In this document: piece after piece, positions 34,670 to 43,732 of the stretch
Layout of the letters: each line of letters begins with the position of its first letter
Numbering within the stretch: position 1 is the first letter of the stretch
Origin: an uncultured Collinsella sp.
Lineage (GTDB): Bacteria; Actinomycetota; Coriobacteriia; Coriobacteriales; Coriobacteriaceae
Direction: 5' to 3'
Assembly: GCA_900542305.1 (NCBI GenBank)
Contig: UQMU01000013.1
Span: 1-49,501 of the forward strand
Length of the DNA: 49,501 bases
Made by a program: the position numbers and the translations under genes
Notes under the pieces: model-generated
What the model saw: only the letters and a program-made list of their open reading frames with translations
Databases searched by the model: none
What the model was told of the DNA's origin: nothing

Positions 34670-34998
34670 GTCGCGGATGCCGGTCGCCCCAATTTGCAAG
34701 TTTTTCTCACGCTGTGACAAGAACTTGCATAGCCACCCTGGGGCCACTTGCCAGCCGCTCTGGACGCAGCGCCGCCCGGGGCTTGACCGCCATTGAAAAG
34801 ATTGACATCGGCGGCTCGAGTGAAAGAGCCTCTGGTTCCCCATAAGACGAAAGGGGCGACTTCCGCGGTCTTTCCCTGCCCGTTGCCAGCCCATTTGGCA
34901 ACATGTGCATAGCCCGCGTTCGTTACCTAGTCTAGTTGAGTATCGAAAAGGCCAAACCCCTTTAGCCTCAGTTGCCAGTTAACGCCTTGGCTTTCCCG
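34670..34998. other. Gap without a supported gene
   Basis: Short overlapping frames here lack ribosome sites and plausible composition. The only structure is a hairpin TGCAAGTTTTT.../...AAGAACTTGCA at 34695-34729, which may terminate the DUF6076 transcript. Nothing else is seen. Confidence 0.55.
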
Positions 34999-36450
34999 CT
35001 AGCAAGCACCCTCAACCGCAAGTAGTCGACAAGTGTCCAGCACCTCTCCACGAAGGTACGCCTCGAACACAACCCCCGCCGGCAGCATCAACATGTTGAT
35101 GAAATTGCTGAGCGGCTTTTCTTCCTCCGCAATCACGCCCGGAAACGACACCCTCGCCATCAGCTCGGGCCTGTCAACGGTCCCCGGTACCAGAAACACA
35201 TTCACCACCCGATCGAACCCGCAAGTCTCGATAAACCCCCGGTACGCACTCTGGTATAGGAACTGCTTGGTCACCGACTCCAGCCCCGGCTGGTGCTCCA
35301 TCTTGCCACTTACGCTCGGCACGTAGTACTTCGCATCGCAGATGCAGAACAGCCGCTCGCCATCGGGTCCATTCGCAATAGCAATGGCATCAGGGATGAG
35401 CGTGTCGGCGCCTTCGGGCTCAGCAAACCTATCGCCGCGCCAGCGCTCCCACAGAGGCCGTGGAATTATCTCGATCAACTTCTTCTGTCTATCAGCTGCC
35501 CATTTACCCTCAAGTGCAAGCCCGAGCTCGCCCAGCCGTCTACCAAGTGCATCGCCGAGGGCCGTTTTACAAGCCTCTTCCCACAGGTGGTAAAAGCTCG
35601 TTGTCCCCAGCGTCTGAACCTCATCGCTGCGCACTTCGCTCTCGCGCGCCAGCAGGTAGCGCTCAAGCAAATCGAGCGTTAAGAGCTTCCAGTCCGAGAA
35701 CTGGACCGCGCGCTCGCGCTCCAGACGCCACCCTAGCATCTCGACATCGCCAAAAGCCTCGATGTCCTCGTCCGAAAGACACACCTCATCAAGTGAAAGC
35801 AGTTTGTCGATGCCCGCTTCCCCGAGCTCAAGCGAGCACTCAGTCAGCACGGCGCGATGCAGCCGCGTGATGAAGTCGGAGTCATCGCGATGCGTCTTGC
35901 GCGTCTCGTACTCCATGTATATCGGTCGGCCGTTCGAGAGAACGGGCAAGTGCCCATTAATTGTACGGTTCCAGTCAATGCTCCCGTTACCGTTGAGCTC
36001 GCGGCCTTCCGTGTAATTCGAGTACTCACCGTAATCGCCGTACAGTTCCAATAGCGCCAACATCACGGACAGCTTGTCGCTAGCGCTCTCACCGCCGTCT
36101 TCCAAACTCGTCAGTACCGCAAAGCCCGCATCACGCTTGAGAACTCGCATTATCAACCTGAGTTCGTCGTTGACAGGCACCCGATCGTGGAAGTACTTGG
36201 GGTAAGCAACGATCATCGCGCCCTCGGTCATCACCAGCCCCACGAAGCAAAACTGGTAGACTTCACAGGGAGTAGCGCCCTCCTCATCGGCTTCCTCGGG
36301 ATCGGTTTTCCCTCCCGTCCGATACCGCACAATACCGCGCGTCATCATGTCGCCAACGAGGGTTTTTGTCCTCTCGACCGTACACCCCAGCTCATCGGCG
36401 AGCCAAGCGAGAGAAAAGGGTTTCAGCTCGCGGACCATCACCGGTTTCAT
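34999..36450 (-). CDS. LlaJI-type restriction endonuclease subunit (McrC-like)
   Basis: 483 aa. The C-terminal nuclease core IPDAIAIANGPDGERLFCIC followed by DAKYY gives a PD...DAK motif (P350/D351 and D371/A/K373) of PD-(D/E)XK enzymes, as in the LlaJI restriction family. The N-terminal part (LKPFSLAWLADELGCTVERT) resembles a DNA-reading winged helix. It follows the AAA+ subunit 3 bp after its stop, in the order methyltransferase, AAA+ GTPase-like, nuclease. Together they should cut unmethylated DNA after nucleotide-driven translocation. Intact by inspection. Confidence 0.85.
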   Translation of the reverse strand: MKPVMVRELKPFSLAWLADELGCTVERTKTLVGDMMTRGIVRYRTGGKTDPEEADEEGATPCEVYQFCFVGLVMTEGAMIVAYPKYFHDRVPVNDELRLIMRVLKRDAGFAVLTSLEDGGESASDKLSVMLALLELYGDYGEYSNYTEGRELNGNGSIDWNRTINGHLPVLSNGRPIYMEYETRKTHRDDSDFITRLHRAVLTECSLELGEAGIDKLLSLDEVCLSDEDIEAFGDVEMLGWRLERERAVQFSDWKLLTLDLLERYLLARESEVRSDEVQTLGTTSFYHLWEEACKTALGDALGRRLGELGLALEGKWAADRQKKLIEIIPRPLWERWRGDRFAEPEGADTLIPDAIAIANGPDGERLFCICDAKYYVPSVSGKMEHQPGLESVTKQFLYQSAYRGFIETCGFDRVVNVFLVPGTVDRPELMARVSFPGVIAEEEKPLSNFINMLMLPAGVVFEAYLRGEVLDTCRLLAVEGAC

Positions 36451-36453
36451 GGC

Positions 36454-38259
36454 CTATTCCTCAGCCTCTTCTTCCGATTCGGCAGCAACATCCTTCGGCA
36501 TCTTGTCAACGGCAACATCGGCGAGCTCGATGCCCTTGAAAATGGCGACTCCATCGTTCGTAAACTGTTCACACAGCTCGAAATAGGTCGCCGCTTCATC
36601 GCTGAAGAGCCGCCCGCGCTTCAACTTCCCGATGTCCTCGTATAGATAAAGAAGAACCTTGTCTTTGAACACATCGCCGAATCGATCGTTGAGGTCATTG
36701 GGCGAGATAAAGAAGGGGCCCAAGAACTTGTCCTCATTGATCCTGAGGGTCTTCATAAGCCCGTTGATCCTGCGGCGCAGCTTATCCCAAACGATTAGAG
36801 TGTTTATGCCGTTTATCGAAATCGGCACCTCTAACTCGGATATCTTCCTCCCATCTTCGAGAGGCTTATCGGCCCCAGCATCGATGCCGATGTACTTGAA
36901 ACTCCAACGCCGCTTAAATGCGGTATCCATCGGAAACACCCCTTGGTCGGCGCTGTTCATTGTCGCCCAGATGTACATGTTGGGCGGCAGGGAGAGGTCC
37001 TCGCAGGCCATCTCGCTAAAATCATCGAAGTCTATATCGGGGTCGTAATACCTTTCGATGTCGTCTCGAACATCGGTATCGTCCTTTAGTGCATCGAGAT
37101 ACCCGCCGATGCAGTCAGCCATCTCCTTCGAAGCGGCGACCGAGTACACACTGTTACCGCTCTTGTCACGATCAAGCAGTTGAAACACGTCGCCGAAGAC
37201 AGCGGCGGGATTCGCGCGGTTGATTTCTTCAATCAACAGGACAAAGTTGTCGTAGGGGTGCGCTATGGCATCGAGGTAGGTCTTCAGGAATGGACCCTCA
37301 ACGAACTCGTAGGATATCTCCTTGCTGCCAGGCTCACTATAGGGTTTAAAACAACCCACGAACTGCGAGTACGTGTAGTCGGGATAGAACGTCACTCGCC
37401 GAATGTTTTTCTTGGCAAAGCTACCCTTGGCGAGCTTGTTCAGTTGGTAGGACTTTCCTGTACCAGGAGCACCAAAGTAAATTAAATTGCGAGACAAGCC
37501 CGCCACTTTTTTGAGTGCTTCCGGACTGTTTCTTGCTGGATTCATCCTGCCTGGTTCGGAATGAGTCCCGTTCGGTTCGCCCACTCCGAAGCGTTCCTCA
37601 ATCGTTGTCCAATCAATGCATGGCTTCACATTTGAAAAAGCATCATCGTCAAGGCCAATATCATCTGGGGACGGCGCGCCATCTTTCCAGAGAGCGTCTA
37701 TCAAATCGGCGGTATAGCTTTGGCCAAGAGCGTCCTTAAGGGCCTCCGCAAAAGAAGACTCATCTTTGAAGGCGGAGTTACGTTCAACCCACACGGCAAA
37801 CGCCGTCTTCATTTCCTTTGATTTAAGATAGGAACCCAAGTGCTCATAGCAAATTGAATCGACCAGGAGCTCCTTCCTGGAAATTTCGAAAAGGTAATTT
37901 TTCCCACTGGGGTAACGCTCGGGGTCTTCGCGAGATGCGCGCTCAGAACGTGGAACAGCTCCTGCGCTAATAAAATTTGAATGAATTCGGTCAGAATCTT
38001 TGTCCTTTTTCGGCCTTTTGCCGGTAAAGTCGGCAATGTGGTCAGGGACTTCCCCGTCTTCAAGGCCGCCAACTTTGTGGGCGAAAGAAACGAATGTATC
38101 CTCATCGGAACCGGTATCGCAGTCTCTGCCGTACTTGCAAACAAAGTTGTCAAAGGCGAACATATATTGCAGTGCGCTAAAACCCGTCCCAGTTTTAAGC
38201 TCCTTATTTAGCACGGAAAACGCTGCCATAATTGTATCGATTGAGAAGTATTTACTCAT
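36454..38259 (-). CDS. McrB-like AAA+ restriction subunit
   Basis: 601 aa. Walker A IYFGAPGTGKSYQLNKLAKG (near 260), Walker B VLLIEEINRANPAAVFGDVF (near 338), the McrB-type sensor block MYIWATMNSADQGVFPMDTA and arginine finger region FKRRWSFKYI (near 448). The N-terminal 230 residues form a probable DNA-recognition part (ALQYMFAFDNFV, SNFISAGAVPRSERASREDP) as in the LlaJI R1 subunit. The ATG overlaps the methyltransferase stop by 8 bp, so it is translationally coupled. Nucleotide (probably GTP) hydrolysis is needed for cleavage by the McrC-like partner. Confidence 0.87.
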   Translation of the reverse strand: MSKYFSIDTIMAAFSVLNKELKTGTGFSALQYMFAFDNFVCKYGRDCDTGSDEDTFVSFAHKVGGLEDGEVPDHIADFTGKRPKKDKDSDRIHSNFISAGAVPRSERASREDPERYPSGKNYLFEISRKELLVDSICYEHLGSYLKSKEMKTAFAVWVERNSAFKDESSFAEALKDALGQSYTADLIDALWKDGAPSPDDIGLDDDAFSNVKPCIDWTTIEERFGVGEPNGTHSEPGRMNPARNSPEALKKVAGLSRNLIYFGAPGTGKSYQLNKLAKGSFAKKNIRRVTFYPDYTYSQFVGCFKPYSEPGSKEISYEFVEGPFLKTYLDAIAHPYDNFVLLIEEINRANPAAVFGDVFQLLDRDKSGNSVYSVAASKEMADCIGGYLDALKDDTDVRDDIERYYDPDIDFDDFSEMACEDLSLPPNMYIWATMNSADQGVFPMDTAFKRRWSFKYIGIDAGADKPLEDGRKISELEVPISINGINTLIVWDKLRRRINGLMKTLRINEDKFLGPFFISPNDLNDRFGDVFKDKVLLYLYEDIGKLKRGRLFSDEAATYFELCEQFTNDGVAIFKGIELADVAVDKMPKDVAAESEEEAEE

Positions 38260-39475
38260 CGTCAGCCTCCAGGAGCTTGTTCGTCAAAGCTTTGGCAATG
38301 ACCCAGCCAAGCACTGGCGGCACAGCATTGCCGATAACCTTATAACGTGACTGCAAGGGAATCTTGCTGAAGTCATAGGAATCCGGGAAGGACTGGATTC
38401 GCGCAATCTCGCCAACTGTATAGCGGCGGTTCTCAACTGGATGCGTGATGCCGCAATTCTCCGGCTGTGCAGAGGCGGTAATCGTACCGTTAATCTCGCC
38501 AAAAGCGAACCTGCGGAAAAATTTGGGGGCATGGTAGCGCTTCGGATCGTCGGCAATCTTCTTAAACCTGGGCTTAAGGAGTTCGTAGGGAATATCCTTC
38601 CACGAGCGGCCCTCAAAGACCACCTCGGGGAGATCACCGATAGTCATGTCTTCAGTAAAATACTTAAAAGCTGTATCGCCATGAGCACAGGGGCCGATTT
38701 GCTCAACCATGGCCTGAGTGGCATCGGTGTACGGCCAGAACTCCCCGTTTTCGTGTTCAACCGAGGGATTTTGAAGGATGGACCCCAGAAGCAGTTTTTC
38801 GGGCCGCCCCGCAGAAACGGAAGGCAACTGCTCCGAGTTGACAACACAATCCATCTCATCGAAATCAAACGTTTTGTTCAGAGAACTGTCTATGCCGATG
38901 ATCAAGAGTCGGAACCTGTTCTGGGGCACACCATAATTGCTCGCCTTCACAAGATGGTGGCAGACGTTGTAGCCAAGAGCCCTCATGCGATTCTCAATCT
39001 CAGTGATGACGGGAGTTCCATCATCCATCTTAGAGGACATGATTCCGCGCACATTCTCGAAGACAAATGCTCTGGGCTTTTTGCCCGCATCAATTTTTCC
39101 CTTTAGAATGCGCTCGCATTCCTCAAAAAGGGTCCCACGGTTGTATTTATCGTTTACTCCACCACGAAGCCCGGCATTGGAAAAGGGCTGGCAGGGGAAG
39201 CCAGCAAGAAGAATATCGTAGTCCGGTATTTCATCAAGCTCAACCTGGCGAATATCCTTCTCGATGCAATTAGCTGCAGCATCGTAATTCGGGATGTTTT
39301 CATTGAAGCAGGTCACAGCATCGCGATCGAAATCATTGGCGTAGACAACTTCGGTGGCCAAACGAGCAAAATGTTTACCTTGGAAATCGAATCCTCCGGC
39401 GAAGCCGAGGTCAAGACCACCGCATCCCGCAAAGAGAGAGGCGATACGATAAGGCTTTGTCTGACGAGTCTCCAC
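38252..39475 (-). CDS. DNA (cytosine-5) methyltransferase
   Basis: 407 aa with all key C5-MTase motifs: I (SLFAGCGGLDLGF, 13-25), IV (AGFPCQPFSNAG, catalytic C95), VI (FENVRG, 139-144), VIII (NYGVPQNRFRL, 180-190), IX (GEIARIQSFPDSYDF) and X (YKVIGNAVPPVLG). The target recognition domain lies between VIII and IX (about 195-330). The start is GTG 39475 with only a weak SD, so the N-terminus may be off by a few codons. It protects host DNA against the downstream McrB/McrC-like subunits. LlaJI itself carries two methyltransferases for an asymmetric site; only one is present here. Confidence 0.94.
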   Translation of the reverse strand: METRQTKPYRIASLFAGCGGLDLGFAGGFDFQGKHFARLATEVVYANDFDRDAVTCFNENIPNYDAAANCIEKDIRQVELDEIPDYDILLAGFPCQPFSNAGLRGGVNDKYNRGTLFEECERILKGKIDAGKKPRAFVFENVRGIMSSKMDDGTPVITEIENRMRALGYNVCHHLVKASNYGVPQNRFRLLIIGIDSSLNKTFDFDEMDCVVNSEQLPSVSAGRPEKLLLGSILQNPSVEHENGEFWPYTDATQAMVEQIGPCAHGDTAFKYFTEDMTIGDLPEVVFEGRSWKDIPYELLKPRFKKIADDPKRYHAPKFFRRFAFGEINGTITASAQPENCGITHPVENRRYTVGEIARIQSFPDSYDFSKIPLQSRYKVIGNAVPPVLGWVIAKALTNKLLEADDE

Positions 39476-40073
39476 GATGTCTATCTCATTTCGATCAGTA
39501 ATAGCAACATTCTACAAACCCAAAACTTTACCATTCAAAAAGGCAGAGCTATTTAATTCGCCTTATTTCTAGAAATCCGCTTCCCATCTCCGCATGGCAG
39601 CCGCTGACATTGTTGCCAACCGTGGGCCACACCACCCGCACTCACGTTCCGTGCGTCTCAGTCAGAGCCGCTAGTCCCCAATCGCGTGTGTCGTTACGAA
39701 CGCAACAGCAGTAGCCAAGGCACCAATTATTATGTCCTTAACATGTAAGTCATCAAGGAAAACGAAGAGTCTTTAAGCCTAGCTTGCAGCACAGTCAACG
39801 GGCAGAACGGGAACGATGCTCTTAGGCTGCATTCGCCGAAACTCGTAGACCTAGGTAAGCTGAAGAAAAGCTGATAGGTTCGGCCTTGCCGACTAGCACC
39901 GCACCGCGCTGCCGGCAATCGTTTATAGACGCGGAGGCGTCATACACCGCTACACTTTTATGCATATATGGAGAATACTTTGGACAGGGACGCTGCCCTC
40001 ATCCGCAACGCGTATTGCCCCATGACTTAGGGCGGCATTACGCGTCCCTGCCGCGTCTTTCAATCTTATGCGG
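39476..40073. other. Gap of 598 bp without a supported gene
   Basis: No frame shows a credible start or composition. An imperfect hairpin (CGCGTATTGCCCC against GGGCGGCATTACGCG, 40008-40045) lies after the next gene's stop. Possible promoter-like A/T-rich stretches occur near 39950-39985. The rest reads as decayed intergenic DNA. Confidence 0.55.
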
Positions 40074-40502
40074 CTATGGTTGAAGCTGCTTTATATGCTC
40101 CAATGCACACAACAGTACGGTTCTATCGCGCTCAAAGCAAAACCGAGACCACGCGTATACTCCCAGGACAACTAGAAATGCGGCCAGAAGAGCCACCGCG
40201 ATCCCGATCGGCAACGTAGACAAATATGCTCCGACTGCAAGAGAGAAAATCATGCCAATCAAGCTGAGCGCCCAGCTCGTATAATGCGTCTCGGCAACCG
40301 ACCGTTCAACTATCTTGCATTTCTTTTCCAGGCTAATGTCCTCGCCAGCCTCACCAAGAGAAAAGTCTATTCCTGAAATTAAATCGAGCAATTCAGCCTC
40401 ACTGTAGTCGCTCTTTTTAAATCTTCCAATAAAGTAGCCAGCAGGACCAAAACCATAGACCCGGTCCTTTTCGCGAAACAGTTCCCTATAGGTGATTCCC
40501 AT
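40074..40502 (-). CDS. Small membrane protein, 142 aa
   Basis: Unrecognised. ATG 40502 has AAGGAG six bases upstream. Soluble N-terminal half with YGFGPAGYFIGRFKKSDYSE and a cysteine-lysine patch (SLEKKCKIVERSV), then two membrane helices (about 75-95, ALSLIGMIFSLAVGAYL, and 99-117, GIAVALLAAFLVVLGVYAW), followed by a short cytoplasmic tail. Monocistronic as seen. Low GC suits the accessory region. Confidence 0.7.
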   Translation of the reverse strand: MGITYRELFREKDRVYGFGPAGYFIGRFKKSDYSEAELLDLISGIDFSLGEAGEDISLEKKCKIVERSVAETHYTSWALSLIGMIFSLAVGAYLSTLPIGIAVALLAAFLVVLGVYAWSRFCFERDRTVLLCALEHIKQLQP

Positions 40503-40625
40503 TGTTAACTCCTTAAAGTACAAATTTCATTTACGCTACCGTTCTATCATTTCGTCCGGACAGATTTTTAGAGGCCTGTCGGCATCCGTTCGCGAGGACA
40601 TCCCGTTCAGTAAACCCTCGTCCAA

Positions 40626-41423
40626 TTACTCCCCGCGCTCCTCGTACCCCCGCCCGAGCGTCCTCCCAAGCTCCGCAGCACTGCGCTTCGTCTCCTCGGC
40701 AAACAAGTCATCGATTGCCCTATCGATCCGTACGCAGGTCTCGAAATGCTCGTCCTTCCAGGGCAGATCGAGGCCCAGGCTCGTATCCCAGTAGCCGCCG
40801 ATCTTTGCGTTGATTACTTCCTCGGGATACAGCACGTCATTGCGAACCCCTTCAATCGCCTCGTCCTCGTCCATATCGCAGACCGCATCGTCCTCCTCGA
40901 GGCACTCACGTAACTCCTTTTGCTCGCGGATGCGATTCAGCGCGCTGGCGCACACTACGGCCAAAAAGCGATAGCGCTCGCACAGGTCCCACTCGCCGCC
41001 AAGCCATACGCGATAGCCCAGAATGACGCTTGCAGGCTCCTCGTTCAGCAGGAACAATTCCCACGGATACACTTCGGCGCACGCGTCCTCTCCCGACCTT
41101 TGCGCGGCACCGCGCGTAAAGGCGCACGGCTCCACGTCGTAATAACCAAAGCCGTGGCCCGCATTGCGACGATTGATGACATGCTTGGGCAACAGGACAA
41201 TCTTGTCGCTGGGCTCGGGGTCGATCTTCCTCAGCTTTTTGACCTTGCGGCGGACGCGCTTTAAGCTGCGCTCGCTATCGCCATAGCCGTGAACGTCCGC
41301 CTTACCGCCGTATCGCAGGGCGACCTCGCGCGCCAGGATCTTTGTGTCTGCCGCGCACAGCAGGTCACTCACGGTAGGCAGATCTTCCCACTCAATACCG
41401 TCGACATCCCAAATCCTGCTCAT
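40626..41423 (-). CDS. Unknown protein, 265 aa (possibly DUF6557-like)
   Basis: ATG 41423 behind AGAGG; the longer frame lacks support. The N-terminus (EWEDLPTVSDLLCAADTKIL, AREVALRYGG) is followed by a basic stretch SLKRVRRKVKKLRKI and KIVLLPKHVI. This resembles the DUF6557 pattern, but I am not sure. The C-terminal half is acidic (LEEDDAVCDMDEDEAIEG). No catalytic motif is visible. It lies 75 bp after the ClpP-like stop on the same strand; they may be co-expressed. Confidence 0.65.
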   Translation of the reverse strand: MSRIWDVDGIEWEDLPTVSDLLCAADTKILAREVALRYGGKADVHGYGDSERSLKRVRRKVKKLRKIDPEPSDKIVLLPKHVINRRNAGHGFGYYDVEPCAFTRGAAQRSGEDACAEVYPWELFLLNEEPASVILGYRVWLGGEWDLCERYRFLAVVCASALNRIREQKELRECLEEDDAVCDMDEDEAIEGVRNDVLYPEEVINAKIGGYWDTSLGLDLPWKDEHFETCVRIDRAIDDLFAEETKRSAAELGRTLGRGYEERGE

Positions 41424-41497
41424 GTTCAACCTCTTTCTGGCTGTAAAACTCCGCGATCGTTCGCCCTGCTCAACGTACTTGTAAGGCATATGCCCCG

Positions 41498-42100
41498 CTA
41501 GAGCGCCTTCTTGCTGGGAGCAATCACCTCATCCACCAGGCCCAACTCCAGGGCGCGCTTGGCGTTGCACCAGCAGTCGCGCTCGGTAAGCTCGTGGAAC
41601 TCTTGGGCGCTCAGGTTGCCGTGCTCGGCCAGCAGCTCGTCAAGCTCGGCGCGCATTGCCGCCGTGTGCTGCGCCGCAATCTCGATATCGGTCTGCTGCG
41701 CCATGCCCGTGCCGCCCATAAGTTGGTGGATGAGCACCTGCGTGTGGCAGTACACCTGGCGGTGGTCGCCGCAGGCCAGGATCACCGCGGCCATCGAGGC
41801 CACGACGCCCTCGCCCACCGTGATCACGGGGCAATCGAGCGACTGCATGGTGTCGATGAGCGCCAGCCCCGCCGTAACGCTGCCGCCCGGGCTGTTGATA
41901 ATGAGGCTGATGGGCTCGGTCGCGCTTTGGTGCTCCAGCACCAACATGGACTTGATGAGACCGTTGCAGGTCACATCGTTGACCTCGCCCTCCAACAGCA
42001 GCACGCGACTGTTGAGCAGCTCGCTTGCCATGTCGACGGCGGCAACGCGGCCGTCCTTGGACTTCTTGATGATGCTGGGCTCACGGTACATAACGGGCAT
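41498..42100 (-). CDS. ClpP-like serine protease
   Basis: 200 aa. Catalytic triad S102 (GVVASMAAVILACG), H125 (QVLIHQLMGG) and D175 (LTERDCWCNAKRALE) as in ClpP, with the substrate-binding NSPGGSVTAG turn (69-78). It should assemble as a heptameric ring, possibly needing a Clp ATPase. It is not next to a clpX gene. The Q-L-M-G-G loop and the short N-terminus differ from housekeeping ClpP, so it is a second or accessory copy, in the same operon as the VirD4-like ATPase (109 bp downstream). Confidence 0.88.
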   Translation of the reverse strand: MPVMYREPSIIKKSKDGRVAAVDMASELLNSRVLLLEGEVNDVTCNGLIKSMLVLEHQSATEPISLIINSPGGSVTAGLALIDTMQSLDCPVITVGEGVVASMAAVILACGDHRQVYCHTQVLIHQLMGGTGMAQQTDIEIAAQHTAAMRAELDELLAEHGNLSAQEFHELTERDCWCNAKRALELGLVDEVIAPSKKAL

Positions 42101-42209
42101 GGTTAATTCCTTTCTATATGGGATCGATAAGGGGAGCTGGCCGCACAGCTCATGGCAAACAGAGGCCGTGCGGCCAAAATACAGGTCAGAATACGCGAAG
42201 CTGCAAGGG

Positions 42210-43694
42210 CTAATCCCTCAGCCACTTGGCCGCATTGGGATGGTCGTCGCAAAAGTACTTCTTGGCGCGGAAGGGACGCATGCCGGTCACCTTGACCAGG
42301 CAATCGGTGCGAGGCATAAGCCCCACCTCGCCTGGGGTCATCACGTAACCGCGCACATCTACGGCAGTGCGCTCGGCGCCCACGTAATTGGTGCCCAAAA
42401 CCGACTCGCCACACAGTTCGCTTATGTAGTTCTGCGTCGCGATGTTGCTGCCGCCACCCATATAGACCAAGCTATCGCAGTTATCGAGGATGGTAAGCGC
42501 CGTGGATTCGCCATACACGCCATCGAGCTGGCTCAGCGATTGCGCGCACATCAAAAAGCTAATGCCGCGACTGCGCACGGTCGCAATGCTACGCTCAAAA
42601 TCGGGGATGCGTCCCACATTGGGAAACTCATCGAGCACAAACTGCACGCGATGCTGCAAATGTCCGCTGGGGCTGGCATCGGCACGGCGCTGGGCAAGGT
42701 TAAACAACTGCTTAAGGGCAACGTTCGCAAGCCATGCATTGGCCGAGTCGTTGTCGCTCACCTTAAGATCGATCACACGCTTGCCCTCGTCAATACGATC
42801 AAGACGCATCTCGTCATGCTCAAAAACGTGCATGAGCTGGGGCGTCTTAAGCCGCGAGATAGTTGCATTGAGCGTGATCAGAATGCTCTTAAGCGTCCTA
42901 TCGGCCGCCCCACGAAAATCGCGATACTGCTCAACGCCGTACAGGTCTGCGTTCATCGCCCCATACTTATCGAGGAACTCCTTGGACTCCACTTCCTCCA
43001 CAAGGTAGTCCAACGGGAATCGCCCCTCGCCATCTCCCGTGACCTTGATGAGCGCGGCCAGTTTAAAGACGTTGTTCATCTTAAGGTAGCGGCGTGGAGC
43101 ATTGGGGTCCTCGCCCGGCGCAAGGGTGCCGGCAAGGCACTCCAGGAGATACAGGATTCCAACAATTGCTCGAAGCAGCAGGTCGTTCGCGTTATCCCAG
43201 AACGGATCATACCTACGGCTACGACCGTCAGGATCGACCCCCTCCATGATTGCCGCCACCGTGGTGGGGATATCCTCGACATCCATCACGTAACGCAGGG
43301 GGTCGTATCCGGCCGACTGCTCGGGATTAACAGTATCGAGAACAGTTACCTCATAGCCGTCCTCTTCAAAGCCCTTCCCCGTACGGCGCAGCAGCTCACC
43401 CTTGGTGTCTGTGACCACATAGCAGCATTCGTGGTGATTGAGCAGGTTGGGCAAAATGAAACTCGCCGTTTTGCCGCTGCCGGTACCTCCAAAGGCAAAA
43501 ACATTGTTGGACACGCTTGTCTCCCAATGCTTGTCGTCCTCGTAGAAAGCCACCGTGGCACCTTGCGCCAAGATCACATCGCGCTGCTCATTGCCGGACG
43601 ACAGCGCCTGCATCTCCTCCTTGGTCGCCCACTTCTTGGTCTGATACTCCGTCTGCTGCGCGGCCTCGTAGCCGAACATCTTGATGGCTGACAT
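42210..43694 (-). CDS. VirD4/TraG-like coupling ATPase
   Basis: 494 aa. Walker A AFGGTGSGKTAS (near 69), then SFILPNLLNHHECCYVVTDT, DPLRYVMDVEDIPTTVAAIM and Walker B QFVLDEFPNVGRIPDFE (near 350), followed by the TraG-type C-terminal segment ISFLMCAQSLSQLDGVYGES and DCDSLVYMGGGSN. This is the type IV coupling protein pattern, but the usual N-terminal membrane helices are missing, so the protein is likely cytosolic. No relaxase or other conjugation gene lies nearby. It is followed by the ClpP-like gene and preceded by the 305-aa gene, all on one strand. Confidence 0.86.
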   Translation of the reverse strand: MSAIKMFGYEAAQQTEYQTKKWATKEEMQALSSGNEQRDVILAQGATVAFYEDDKHWETSVSNNVFAFGGTGSGKTASFILPNLLNHHECCYVVTDTKGELLRRTGKGFEEDGYEVTVLDTVNPEQSAGYDPLRYVMDVEDIPTTVAAIMEGVDPDGRSRRYDPFWDNANDLLLRAIVGILYLLECLAGTLAPGEDPNAPRRYLKMNNVFKLAALIKVTGDGEGRFPLDYLVEEVESKEFLDKYGAMNADLYGVEQYRDFRGAADRTLKSILITLNATISRLKTPQLMHVFEHDEMRLDRIDEGKRVIDLKVSDNDSANAWLANVALKQLFNLAQRRADASPSGHLQHRVQFVLDEFPNVGRIPDFERSIATVRSRGISFLMCAQSLSQLDGVYGESTALTILDNCDSLVYMGGGSNIATQNYISELCGESVLGTNYVGAERTAVDVRGYVMTPGEVGLMPRTDCLVKVTGMRPFRAKKYFCDDHPNAAKWLRD

Positions 43695-43732
43695 GGCATG
43701 GCCCCTTTCTTGTCGGAAGATCTGGTTGGCTG

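Noticed and set aside
34433..34894. 153-aa minus-strand frame overlapping the DUF6076 stop
   Set aside because: No ribosome site; Arg/Trp/Ser-rich shadow composition; overlaps the coding end of a good gene.
39476..40073. Possible decayed transposase or tRNA in the gap after the methyltransferase
   Set aside because: No frame with a family motif and no cloverleaf could be found.
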